Assembly (NCBI GenBank): GCA_905198125.1
Contig: CAJKBH010000002.1
Span: forward strand, 1-64,000
Direction: 5' to 3'
DNA length: 64,000 nt
Source of the DNA: an uncultured Porphyromonadaceae bacterium
Lineage (GTDB): Bacteria; Bacteroidota; Bacteroidia; Bacteroidales; Muribaculaceae
Part shown: positions 16,081-24,051 of the stretch, in pieces
Position numbering within the stretch: position 1 is the stretch's first letter
Layout: each line of letters starts with the position of its first letter
Program-made: the position numbers and the translations under genes
Notes under the pieces: model-generated
What the model saw: only the letters and a program-made list of their open reading frames with translations
Told to the model about the DNA's origin: nothing
The model's database searches: none

Positions 16081-18538
16081 AGATGAGGTAGGGGAACGGC
16101 TTGGCGCCGCAAATGTGGCGCGTCATGGGGAAATCAGGACACTGCTTACGGACTCGCGGGAACTCGAGGATCCGGAAGGGACATTGTTTTTCGCGATACG
16201 TACCAAAGGAAACGACGGCCACCGTTACATCGGCGACCTGTACCGCCGCGGTGTGCGCAACTTCGTGGTGGAACGTGTGCCGGAGGAGTTTCGCGACGCC
16301 ACGGACGTGAATTTCATAGTTGTGGACGATGTTGTCGGGGCGTTGCAGAAACTCACAGCGCGTGACGCATCGTTTCAGGGTTCACTGTTAGCCATTACCG
16401 GATCGCGCGGCAAGACCACGCTTAAGGAATGGATATTCCAGCTGATGGAGCCGTTGGCCGACGTGTCGCGCAGCCCGCGCAGCTTCAATTCGCAGATAGG
16501 CGTGCCGCTGTCGATGTGGGGACTGTCGGAATCGGCCGCCCTCGGCATAGTGGAGGCCGGTATCTCGCGTACGGGCGAGATGCAGGCGTTGGCCGACGTG
16601 ATACGCCCCGATGTGGTGATAATAACCAATGTGTCGGACCCTCACAGCGAAGGGTTTGCGGACGATGCCGAAAAGGCGCGCGAGAAATGCCTGCTTGCAT
16701 CGCGCCCGGAGACCGGGACGGTAATCTATTGCCGTGACTATAAGCTGATCTCCGACGCTTTGGATCAGGTCGCGCCCGGAAAGCGAAGAATCACATGGTC
16801 ATACTCCGATCCCGAGGCCGATGTATATATCGTAAAGGGAGAGACCAAGGACGGATTGATACACCTTACATACCGTTATAAAGGAGAGGAGCATGAACTG
16901 GAGGCACCACTGACGTCGGACGCCGACTTCGAAAACGCCGCCAATGCGCTGACGTTCATGCTGTACAGCGGCGTGGACGCGCAGGAGATAGCGCGCAATT
17001 TCAAGGACCTGCACAAGCTCGGCACGCGCCTGAACGTGAGCGACGGTGTGAATGGCTGCATATTGATACACGACCAGTACACTTCCGATTTCTCGTCGCT
17101 GCGGCCGGCGCTGCACTTCGCGCGCCGTCGTCAGACTCCCGGCAGCGGGCTGACGCTGATACTCAGCGACCTGCATCACGAGACATCGGACACCGATACG
17201 CTTTACCGGCAGGTAAGCCGGCTTGTCAAGAGCGCGGGCGTGTCGCGTTTCGTGGGTATCGGGCCGAAACTGGCGGCTCACCGCGAGCTGTTCGGCGACA
17301 ACGCCGAGTGCTACGAAAGCCTGGGGCAGTTTACGGCGTCACGGTCCGGTTCCGACTTCAACAACGAGACCATCCTGCTGAAAGGAAGTCCCGAAGCCGG
17401 ATTTGAGGAAATAGAGGAAATGCTTGAGGCGCGCCGTCACGAGACCGTGCTGGAGGTGAATCTTGACGCCATCGTCAGCAATTTCAATCAGTTCCGCCGT
17501 CATCTGCAGAAGGGTACGGGTATAGTGTGCATGGTCAAGGCGTCGGGATATGGCGCCGGCAGCTACGAGATAGCCAAGACGCTGCAGGATGCCGGAGCGG
17601 CTTACCTGGCCGTGGCGGTGCTGGATGAAGGCGTGGAACTCCGCGACAAAGGAATCACCATGCCTGTAATGGTGATGAACCCGAGGGTGGCCAACTACAA
17701 GTCGATGTTCGCCAACCGTCTGGAGCCGGAAATATATTCGTTCGGGATGCTGGAGGATGTGATACGTGAGGCGCGCAAGAACGGCGTGAGCGGTTATCCC
17801 ATCCATATCAAGCTCGACACCGGTATGCACCGCATGGGTTTCATCGGCGATGAATTGCCGGAGCTAATGCGTCGTCTCGATGGCGTGGAGGAAGTGAAGG
17901 TCCGCAGTGTGTTCACGCATCTGTGCGTGGCCGATTGCCCGGACCAGGAGGAGTACACGCAGCTTCAGCTGAAGCGCTATGCCGAATGGTCGCAATATAT
18001 AATGGACCGTACCGACGGCCGGGTGCTGCGTCATGTGCTTAATACGGCCGGCATCCTCCGTTATCCGGAGCATCATTACGATATGGCGCGCCTGGGCATA
18101 GGTCTGTACGGGGTCATGCCCTTGGAGATGCCGGAGGAGAAACCGTTGGCAGTTGTGTCGACGTTGCGCACCGTGATATGCGCCATCCACGAATGGAAAG
18201 CCGGCGAGACGGTGGGTTACGGCCGCTGGGGCGTGTTGAAGCGCGACTCCAGGATAGCCACCATCGCCATCGGATATGCCGACGGCATGAACCGCCACTT
18301 CGGGCGCGGAGCCGTGAACGTGATAGTGAACGGCAAGGAGGCGCCGACGGTAGGCAACATCTGTATGGACGCCTGCATGATCGACGTGACGGACATAGAC
18401 TGCAAGGTAGGCGATGCCGTGGAGATCTTCGGCCGGCAGGCTCCCGTGGAACGCCTGGCCGACGTGCTCGACACCATCCCCTACGAGATCCTGACCTCCG
18501 TCTCCCCCCGCGTCAAGCGCGTCTACTACCGCGAATAG
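16067..18538 (+). CDS. murF-alr: Fused MurF ligase and alanine racemase
   Basis: Bifunctional cytoplasmic enzyme for peptidoglycan precursors. The N-terminal half (about 1-455) is UDP-MurNAc-tripeptide:D-Ala-D-Ala ligase with the ATP loop ITGSRGKTTLKEW. The C-terminal half (about 460-823) is a PLP alanine racemase: the lysine lies in CMVKASGYGAG, followed by HIKLDTGMHRMGF, ARLGIGLYGVMP, the GYADGMNRHF loop and the GNICMDACMIDVTD site. The racemase makes D-Ala, part of the ligase substrate pathway. This fusion is known in Bacteroidetes. I chose ATG 16067 instead of the adjacent GTG at 16064. The start region is affected by the 22-bp duplication. Confidence 0.95.
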   Translation: MVRTIDEVGERLGAANVARHGEIRTLLTDSRELEDPEGTLFFAIRTKGNDGHRYIGDLYRRGVRNFVVERVPEEFRDATDVNFIVVDDVVGALQKLTARDASFQGSLLAITGSRGKTTLKEWIFQLMEPLADVSRSPRSFNSQIGVPLSMWGLSESAALGIVEAGISRTGEMQALADVIRPDVVIITNVSDPHSEGFADDAEKAREKCLLASRPETGTVIYCRDYKLISDALDQVAPGKRRITWSYSDPEADVYIVKGETKDGLIHLTYRYKGEEHELEAPLTSDADFENAANALTFMLYSGVDAQEIARNFKDLHKLGTRLNVSDGVNGCILIHDQYTSDFSSLRPALHFARRRQTPGSGLTLILSDLHHETSDTDTLYRQVSRLVKSAGVSRFVGIGPKLAAHRELFGDNAECYESLGQFTASRSGSDFNNETILLKGSPEAGFEEIEEMLEARRHETVLEVNLDAIVSNFNQFRRHLQKGTGIVCMVKASGYGAGSYEIAKTLQDAGAAYLAVAVLDEGVELRDKGITMPVMVMNPRVANYKSMFANRLEPEIYSFGMLEDVIREARKNGVSGYPIHIKLDTGMHRMGFIGDELPELMRRLDGVEEVKVRSVFTHLCVADCPDQEEYTQLQLKRYAEWSQYIMDRTDGRVLRHVLNTAGILRYPEHHYDMARLGIGLYGVMPLEMPEEKPLAVVSTLRTVICAIHEWKAGETVGYGRWGVLKRDSRIATIAIGYADGMNRHFGRGAVNVIVNGKEAPTVGNICMDACMIDVTDIDCKVGDAVEIFGRQAPVERLADVLDTIPYEILTSVSPRVKRVYYRE

Positions 18539-18541
18539 AGA

Positions 18542-19930
18542 ATGCCGGCCATGAAAGTGAATCTCGACACAGTCATCGAGGACCTGAAGGGACTCCCGTT
18601 CTTGAGTGACTTCCAATACCGTAAGAGTTCCCCGCGTAGATTCTATATCAAGGATAAAGAGAGAACTCTTTTCATTGAATTTAGTGCGTGCAATGAAGGG
18701 GGATTGTTGTTTCTCGAACCTGTGTACGGGGTAAAATATAATGTGCTGCACAAATGGTTTCAAAAATTCAATAAAAGAAGTATTAACGATCAGCGCGGTA
18801 CATGTTCATTTGCTTTTTTAGGCCGTCAGATTGACAAACATCAGGATGGTTTTTATTATTTCGATTGTGAAGGAAAAGATTATCGTGAGGAATTTGCCAA
18901 ACTGTCACGCGATCTGCAGGAAAACCTAAAGTATCTGTATGCCCGTTACGGCAGCCTTGAGTCATGCTATAAAACCGAAATCCTGCCATACCTCAGAGGT
19001 GAAGAACAGTTGCCGAATTCAGGTGTGGACTGGATATTTAAAAATCTGTCTCTTTGCAAACTTGTGTCGCCTGAAGATTATCCGGCATTCAAACGTATGG
19101 TAATGGAGCGGGTGGAATGGCTGAAATCGCGCGGAGAACCCAATGTGTTGCGGTATGATGGCGAGATAGAAGATATTCTCCATTATCTGGAAACCACAGA
19201 CATAACTAATATCAAACGGGAGAAGCGGACGCATAAAGATGTAGCACAGGACACTCCGTCCAAGCCGTTGCCTGATAAGAATATTAAAAAAATGTCCGGG
19301 AAGGAATACGAAAAAATGCAGGCGGACGTAAGGCGCAGCGTAGGACGCAAGTACGGATTCCGTCAAAGTTCGTATTGTAACTTCAAGGTTGAGAACGGAT
19401 ACTTTTTCAATATTGATTTCGTGGCTTATGCCTCACTAAAGGTAAAGCCCATGTATGCCGACGACTTATGGTGGGATATATTTGACATGGTCGACAATAA
19501 GAACGAACCTTTGAGTTTGCGCGCACTTGGGGCATTTGCTGTGAACGCACAGAATCTGGTCAAGTACGATATTCCGGAATCGTATGACAGGGAGGAACTT
19601 GAGGGGCAGTATGAACGATTATTCAAGAACGCTTCTGAGGTTATTGCAGATTTCTTGATTCAGAATCCCGATGCCGACCGGTTTTATCCGAGTGAAGAAA
19701 TGATGAATCGACGTTCCTACGATAAGTTGAATCTACTGGCGCTTATCCACAATGGCCGTGAGTCGGAAGCGTTAGAGATAGCTGCGGAAGCCTTGAAGAA
19801 TGACCGGAGCTGCGGAATGATTCGCTCTAAAGACGGCAGGGATATTGATGGCTTTGAATTCATAATCAACTGGTGCAAGCGCCTTAAGACCGCAAGGCGT
19901 TTTGCCTGGCTGAATTGGAAAAAGAAGTAG
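18542..19930 (+). CDS. Hypothetical protein with two similar halves
   Basis: I do not recognise this 462-aa protein with certainty. It is soluble, rich in charged and aromatic residues, with no signal or membrane segment. Both halves have a basic helix, a strand-rich segment (DFQYRKSSPRRFYIKDKERT; YGFRQSSYCNFKVENGYFFN), then a helix rich in E/L/Y (EEFAKLSRDLQENLKYLYARYG; EELEGQYERLFKNASEVIAD), suggesting an internal duplication of a DUF4304-like unit. It begins 3 nt after murF-alr, yet its codons are clearly AT-richer than those upstream, so it may be an acquired gene. A role in defence or immunity is only a guess. Confidence 0.7.
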   Translation: MPAMKVNLDTVIEDLKGLPFLSDFQYRKSSPRRFYIKDKERTLFIEFSACNEGGLLFLEPVYGVKYNVLHKWFQKFNKRSINDQRGTCSFAFLGRQIDKHQDGFYYFDCEGKDYREEFAKLSRDLQENLKYLYARYGSLESCYKTEILPYLRGEEQLPNSGVDWIFKNLSLCKLVSPEDYPAFKRMVMERVEWLKSRGEPNVLRYDGEIEDILHYLETTDITNIKREKRTHKDVAQDTPSKPLPDKNIKKMSGKEYEKMQADVRRSVGRKYGFRQSSYCNFKVENGYFFNIDFVAYASLKVKPMYADDLWWDIFDMVDNKNEPLSLRALGAFAVNAQNLVKYDIPESYDREELEGQYERLFKNASEVIADFLIQNPDADRFYPSEEMMNRRSYDKLNLLALIHNGRESEALEIAAEALKNDRSCGMIRSKDGRDIDGFEFIINWCKRLKTARRFAWLNWKKK

Positions 19931-19974
19931 AGAAGAATCTATAATAGGCCGACTTCGATAACTCCGTGAAAGCT

Positions 19975-20220
19975 ATGATTGTCAAAATAATGAAGATAGT
20001 GGTGCTGGCAGTATGGATCGCTCTGTTGTGCTATGCCATATATTTAATGTCTTGTTTGACTCTGTTTGCACTGTTGAGCTATTCGCCGGATACCAATATG
20101 GAGATATTAGTTTATGAACATCTTATACCTAATACCATAGCGGTGACAGCCATGTTGATCTGTCTCCCCGCCTCGTACCAGCGGTTTGTCCGGCTGCTGT
20201 TCAATAAAGAAAAAAGGTGA
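19975..20220 (+). CDS. Small membrane protein, 81 aa
   Basis: Two hydrophobic segments are visible: MKIVVLAVWIALLCYAIYLM near the N-terminus and PNTIAVTAMLICLPAS near the C-terminus, with a basic tail (NKEKR). An in-frame GTG at 19966 would add three residues. It follows the hypothetical gene by 44 nt and shares its lower GC, so the two may have arrived together. No family recognised. Confidence 0.55.
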   Translation: MIVKIMKIVVLAVWIALLCYAIYLMSCLTLFALLSYSPDTNMEILVYEHLIPNTIAVTAMLICLPASYQRFVRLLFNKEKR

Positions 20221-20226
20221 GGGTAT

Positions 20227-20261
20227 AAAACAAAAAACAGACGCATATCACTATGCATCTG
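20227..20261 (-). terminator. Rho-independent terminator of the candidate ncRNA
   Basis: On the minus strand a 10-bp stem (20261-20252 with 20247-20238, one G-U pair) closes a GUGA loop and is followed by TTTTTTGTTTT. Confidence 0.85.
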
Positions 20262-20503
20262 ATTTCCGACTAATCACAAATCACTTTGTAATTTCGCCGT
20301 GGGTCCTAATTCTAAAATAACTATTAATCCATAACTTTACTAATGCAACAATAAATTGTCAATGAAACGATATCTTTCACTGGACTTTCGTCCAACACTA
20401 ACGCTTTAAAAGTATGATTGCGGAGGAAACGTTAACAAAAACGGCAACCTCCCGAATCCGTGGATTCGCAGTGGAGCCGGCTCTTTCATGGCCTTCTCGT
20501 TTA
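20262..20503 (-). ncRNA. Candidate structured non-coding RNA
   Basis: A full transcription unit without a convincing gene. A consensus promoter fires near 20503 and a strong terminator ends it near 20227, giving about 275 nt. Within it are a hairpin TGGAC-GAAA-GTCCA (20394-20381), a hairpin ACAAA-GUGA-TTTGT (20289-20276) and a CGAATC/GATTCG stem near 20455. With the terminator, three stems have GNRA tetraloops, which is typical of folded RNA. A 27-codon frame (20489-20406) starts near the 5' end but has no clear ribosome site. It shows none of the core sequences I know for RNase P, tmRNA or SRP RNA; 6S-like RNA is not excluded. Confidence 0.55.
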
Positions 20504-20509
20504 CGAATG

Positions 20510-20540
20510 CAAAGTTAAACAACAATTCCGATATGAACAA
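20510..20540 (-). promoter_or_regulatory. Promoter of the candidate ncRNA
   Basis: Minus-strand TTG at 20540-20538, 20 bp, TAACTTTG at 20517-20510. Confidence 0.75.
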
Positions 20541-20551
20541 GAAACCACGGT

Positions 20552-20604
20552 GCAGAATTTAACACTTTTAGATAATTTAAATTATCAAATGTGTTAAAAT
20601 CTGC
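20552..20604 (-). terminator. Long AT-rich hairpin downstream of surE
   Basis: A 53-nt inverted repeat: GCAGAATTTAACAC pairs with GTGTTAAAATCTGC (one mismatch) around an inner GATAATTT/AAATTATC stem. It lies 55 nt after the surE stop and just upstream of the ncRNA promoter. There is no clean T-tract, so it may be a processing signal or insulating hairpin rather than a terminator. Confidence 0.5.
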
Positions 20605-20658
20605 AAAAATTGGTCTAATTGGAACTTAAGTTGCTAAAAAGGGTAAATCATACACTTA

Positions 20659-21453
20659 TTAAATGCCGGGGCTGTTGTATGAATCCACCGCTTCGGCCAG
20701 CCAGGGGATGTCGAGATTGCACGCAGCGTTGACGGCGCGTTCTATGGCTACGGGCACCACGGAGACGATGCCGTGGCTCAGCGCCCACTCGTCGGTCCGG
20801 TCGTTGTCCGGCTCCAGGTTCTCGTATTTGCCCGTCAGCCAGTAGAAGGGATGTCCGTGCGGGTCGAAGTATTCCTGATATTCGTCGTTCCAGCGCCCCT
20901 TGCATGGCACGCAGAGCTGCATGCGTTCCGGCACATGGTTGATATTGGGTACGTTGACGTTAAGGCATACGCCCTCGGGCAGACCGTGCTTAAGCGTGGC
21001 TTCGGTCAGGATGTCGATGGCCTTGTAACAGGGCATGAAATTGGCGTTCATGGAATGGTCCGTGAGCGAGAACCCGATGGAGGGGATGCCGAAGGCGCAG
21101 CCTTCCATGGTGGCGCCCATGGTGCCGGAATACAGCACGTTGACGGCCGAGTTGGAGCCGTGGTTTATACCGGCCACCACCAGGTCGGGGGTGCGGTCCA
21201 GTATGTGGTGCATGGCCAGCTTGACGCAGTCCACGGGGGTGCCGGACACGGTGTATATCTTCGCGCCGTTGTAGTCGGGCATCTGCCTGACGTGGAGAGG
21301 GGCGTTGACGGTTATGGCCATGGACTGGCCGGAACGGGGCTCGTCGGGGCAGATGGCCACGACGTCGCCGAAAGCAAGCATGCGGTCTATGAGTTCGTGC
21401 ACGCCGTTGGCGCGGTAGCTGTCGTCGTTGGTGACAAGTATGAGTGGCTTCAT
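20659..21453 (-). CDS. surE: 5'/3'-nucleotidase SurE
   Basis: Metal-dependent phosphatase acting on nucleoside 5'- and 3'-monophosphates in the cytoplasm. The 264-aa protein starts ILVTNDDSYRANGVHEL, whose two Asp bind the metal, followed by NHGSNSAVNVLYSGTMGATMEG, the conserved Asn/Ser site, and GIPSIGFSL. Length is usual. It lies downstream of mtaB and a GT2 gene on the same strand, separated from the latter by about 170 bp of palindromic repeats. Confidence 0.95.
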   Translation of the reverse strand: MKPLILVTNDDSYRANGVHELIDRMLAFGDVVAICPDEPRSGQSMAITVNAPLHVRQMPDYNGAKIYTVSGTPVDCVKLAMHHILDRTPDLVVAGINHGSNSAVNVLYSGTMGATMEGCAFGIPSIGFSLTDHSMNANFMPCYKAIDILTEATLKHGLPEGVCLNVNVPNINHVPERMQLCVPCKGRWNDEYQEYFDPHGHPFYWLTGKYENLEPDNDRTDEWALSHGIVSVVPVAIERAVNAACNLDIPWLAEAVDSYNSPGI

Positions 21454-21486
21454 GTTGGTTTGGTTTTTTTGAGTTTAAATGGGGCC

Positions 21487-21600
21487 GGCTGACGCCGGAG
21501 GAACCGGCGCTTAGCGCCGGAACAGAACGGCTCCGCGACGGAGGGGACGGCTGACGCCGGAGGAGCAGAGCTCCTTACGGCAACCGCTTCGCGACGGAGA
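21487..21600 (-). repeat. Two tandem REP-like palindromic modules
   Basis: Two modules of about 55-60 bp (21487-21546 and 21547-21600) each start GGCTGACGCCGGAGGA and end CGCGACGGAG. In the first, GGAGGAA precedes a perfect hairpin (CCGGCGC-TTA-GCGCCGG, 21504-21520) and GAACGGCTCCGCG follows. In the second the inner palindrome is AGGAGCAGAGCTCCT. A third relative lies inside the PAP2 gene at 53728-53770, with the same flanks around a different hairpin. Confidence 0.75.
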
Positions 21601-21624
21601 AGGGAGGAGGGGGAGGGAGCGCTT

Positions 21625-22629
21625 CTACGAGAGGGGGAGGGAGCGCTTGCGCTTGAGGTAACGGGCGGCGATGGCCGAATGGCGGGTGCCGGGGAGAGAG
21701 GTCAGGATGTCGCGGGAGGGGTAATCCTGATAGTCGCGGCGCATACGGCGGAAGTCGGTGTGGGCCTTGAGGATGGCGCGGGCGTTGGGAAAATCCAGCT
21801 TGAGCAGGAACATGCCGAACGCTAAGGTGTCGGCCAGACGGCGCGTCAGCAGCATACGGCGCCCGGAACGGCGCGTCATGTTCTTGTGTATCAGCAACAG
21901 GTTGTTGCGGAAGTTGAGGTAGGTTTTCTTCGGATTCCCCTGGTGCAGGCTTGCGCCGCCCATGTGGTAGATTTCCGAGTCGGAAATGGCGCAGCAACGA
22001 AAGCCGGCGCCCCATATCCTGGCGCACAGGTCTATCTCCTCCATGTGGGCGAAGAACTTCGGGTCGAGGCCGCCGAGCTTCAGATACAGCTCGCGGGGCA
22101 CCGTAAGGCATGCGCCGGACGCCCAGGCCACATCCACGGCCGGGCCGTCGTATTGTCCTTGGTCTTTTTCCACGACATCGAACAGGCGTCCGCGACAGTA
22201 GGGATAGCCTAAATTGTCAAGGGCGCCACCCGCCGCTCCGGCATATTCGAATTCGTCGCGGCGGTAGAAGCTCTTGATCTTGGGTTGCACGGCTCCGACG
22301 TCTGGGTTATTGACCATGAAGTCGAGTACCGGCTTCCACCATCCCGGAGTGGTCTCGACGTCGCTGTTAAGCAGAGTGACATATTCGTAATCCACCTCGG
22401 CGATGGCGCGGTTGTAACCCTCGGCAAAGCCGTAGTTGGTGTCGAAGGCTATGATCCTGACATCAGGGCAGTTCTCGCGGACCCATTGCACGGAGCCGTC
22501 GGTCGAGCCGTTGTCGGCCACGATGAGGTCGCAACGGTCGCATACGGTGTCGCGCGCCACGCCCGACAGAAGCTGCTGCAACAGTTTCAGACCGTTCCAG
22601 TTCAATATGATGACGCCTAATTTCTTCAT
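21625..22629 (-). CDS. Family 2 glycosyltransferase
   Basis: A 334-aa rhamnosyltransferase-like GT2. LGVIILNWNGLKLLQQLL begins the fold, LIVADNGSTDGS is the nucleotide loop, VTLLNSDVETTPGW has the Asp metal motif, and GGLDPKFFAHMEEIDLCARI is the acceptor-side signature of this subgroup. It overlaps mtaB by 4 bp (22626-22629), so the two are translationally coupled. The C-terminal codons (KRSLPLS) are part of a 24-bp tandem duplication that continues past the stop (21611-21648). Confidence 0.9.
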   Translation of the reverse strand: MKKLGVIILNWNGLKLLQQLLSGVARDTVCDRCDLIVADNGSTDGSVQWVRENCPDVRIIAFDTNYGFAEGYNRAIAEVDYEYVTLLNSDVETTPGWWKPVLDFMVNNPDVGAVQPKIKSFYRRDEFEYAGAAGGALDNLGYPYCRGRLFDVVEKDQGQYDGPAVDVAWASGACLTVPRELYLKLGGLDPKFFAHMEEIDLCARIWGAGFRCCAISDSEIYHMGGASLHQGNPKKTYLNFRNNLLLIHKNMTRRSGRRMLLTRRLADTLAFGMFLLKLDFPNARAILKAHTDFRRMRRDYQDYPSRDILTSLPGTRHSAIAARYLKRKRSLPLS

Positions 22630-23918
22630 TGTTCGGCAACTATGTTATCGGGAGTGAGGACCAGGGTTGATATGCGGTTCACCATGCCGGCGTCGAAGGG
22701 GGCCTGCACGCGCACGTAATTGTCGGTGAATCCCTGCATCATGCCGTCGTGCACGGTATGTTCCCACAGTACGGGACGCTCCGCGCCGTGCTGCGAGTCG
22801 AGGAACTGCCGCAGCTTCGCGTCGGAAATGGCGATCAGCTGCTCTACGCGGCGATGCTTCTCGGCCTGTGGCACCGGGTCGGGGAGATGAAGGGCGGCGG
22901 TGCCGGGACGTTCGGAGTAGGGGAACACATGCAGGCGCGAGACAGGCAGCGACTCGATGAACCGGCATGCCTCGGCCCATTCCCGGTCGGTTTCACCGCG
23001 CGCGCCGGCAATGACGTCCACGCCGATGAAGGCGTGTGGCATGACGCGGCATATATGCTCCACGCGCTCGCGGAACAGCGACGTGGCATATCGGCGGTTC
23101 ATCAGCTTGAGCACACGGTCCGAGCCGGACTGCAGCGGAATGTGGAAATGCGGCATGAAGGCGCGCGACTGAGCCACCCAGTCGATGATGTCATCGGTGA
23201 GCAGGTTTGGCTCGATCGACGAGATGCGGTAACGCTCAATGCCCGGCACGGTGTCCAGCTCGCGGATCAGGTCGAAGAACGACTGGCCGTTGTCCGAACC
23301 GAACTCGCCGATGTTCACGCCCGTTATCACAATCTCCTTTGCCCCCTCGTCGGCGGCCTTGCGGGCGCGGTCTGTCAGGTCGGCTATGACGCCGGAACGC
23401 GACCGGCCCCGGGCGTAGGGTATGGTGCAGTATGTGCAGAAATAGTCGCAGCCGTCCTGCACCTTGAGGAACCAGCGGGTGCGGTCGCCACGTTCGCACG
23501 ACGGCTCGAATGTGGAGATCTGCCGCGCCGGAGTGACCTCGGTCACCGACTGACGCGACTGCAGGAAACGGTCGACATACTCGGCCGCCTTCAGTTTCTC
23601 GCCCGAGCCGAGTACCAGCTCCACGCCGGGGAGCGAGGCCACCTCGCCGGGCTTAAGCTGCGCGTAGCATCCGGTCACCACGATGGCGGCCTGCGGATAA
23701 CGCGCGGCCAGGCGGCGTATCAGGCTGCGCCCCTTCTTGTCGGCCGTCTCGGTGACCGAGCAGGTGTTGACCACCACGATGTCGGGCGTCTCGCCGGCGG
23801 CGGCACGGCGCACGCCGCGCTCGCTGAGTGCGCGGCCTATGGCCGATGTCTCCGAAAAGTTCAGCTTACATCCTAATGTATGATATTCAGCGGTTATATT
23901 GTGCGGATATGTGCTCAT
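22626..23918 (-). CDS. mtaB: tRNA t6A37 methylthiotransferase MtaB
   Basis: Radical-SAM enzyme that turns t6A37 of tRNA into ms2t6A. The 430-aa protein has the N-terminal methylthiotransferase domain with cysteines in TLGCKLNFSE, VVNTCSVTETADKK and VVTGCYAQLKPGEV, which hold one [4Fe-4S] cluster. The radical-SAM motif is CDYFCTYCTIPYARGRSR near residue 160. A TRAM-like RNA-binding region lies at the C-terminus. It is divergent from ftsX. A TAATTTTG element at 23975-23968 may be its -7, but no good -33 is seen. Confidence 0.95.
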   Translation of the reverse strand: MSTYPHNITAEYHTLGCKLNFSETSAIGRALSERGVRRAAAGETPDIVVVNTCSVTETADKKGRSLIRRLAARYPQAAIVVTGCYAQLKPGEVASLPGVELVLGSGEKLKAAEYVDRFLQSRQSVTEVTPARQISTFEPSCERGDRTRWFLKVQDGCDYFCTYCTIPYARGRSRSGVIADLTDRARKAADEGAKEIVITGVNIGEFGSDNGQSFFDLIRELDTVPGIERYRISSIEPNLLTDDIIDWVAQSRAFMPHFHIPLQSGSDRVLKLMNRRYATSLFRERVEHICRVMPHAFIGVDVIAGARGETDREWAEACRFIESLPVSRLHVFPYSERPGTAALHLPDPVPQAEKHRRVEQLIAISDAKLRQFLDSQHGAERPVLWEHTVHDGMMQGFTDNYVRVQAPFDAGMVNRISTLVLTPDNIVAEQ

Positions 23919-23995
23919 TTATGCCTGAAATTAGTATAAATAACGCCATTTGATGCCATTTGATTTGCAAAATTAACAAAAAAGTATATAAATAC

Positions 23996-24027
23996 TTGAC
24001 AAAGGGGGGTGGAATTTATTAATTTTG
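23996..24027 (+). promoter_or_regulatory. Promoter of ftsX operon
   Basis: TTG at 23996-23998, 21 bp, TAATTTTG at 24020-24027; start expected near 24033, 19 nt before ftsX. Confidence 0.7.
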
Positions 24028-24051
24028 CAGTTTGAATTGTGACACGAAAAG

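Noticed and set aside
20406..20489. 27-aa peptide as the main product of the 20.3-kb unit
   Set aside because: No ribosome site, most of the transcript lies outside it, and structured hairpins dominate. Kept only as a possibility in the ncRNA entry.
20262..20503. RNase P RNA, tmRNA or SRP RNA
   Set aside because: Length and the missing core sequences (GAGGAAAGTCC-type P4 segment, tRNA-like end, GGAAGGnAGCA loop) do not fit.
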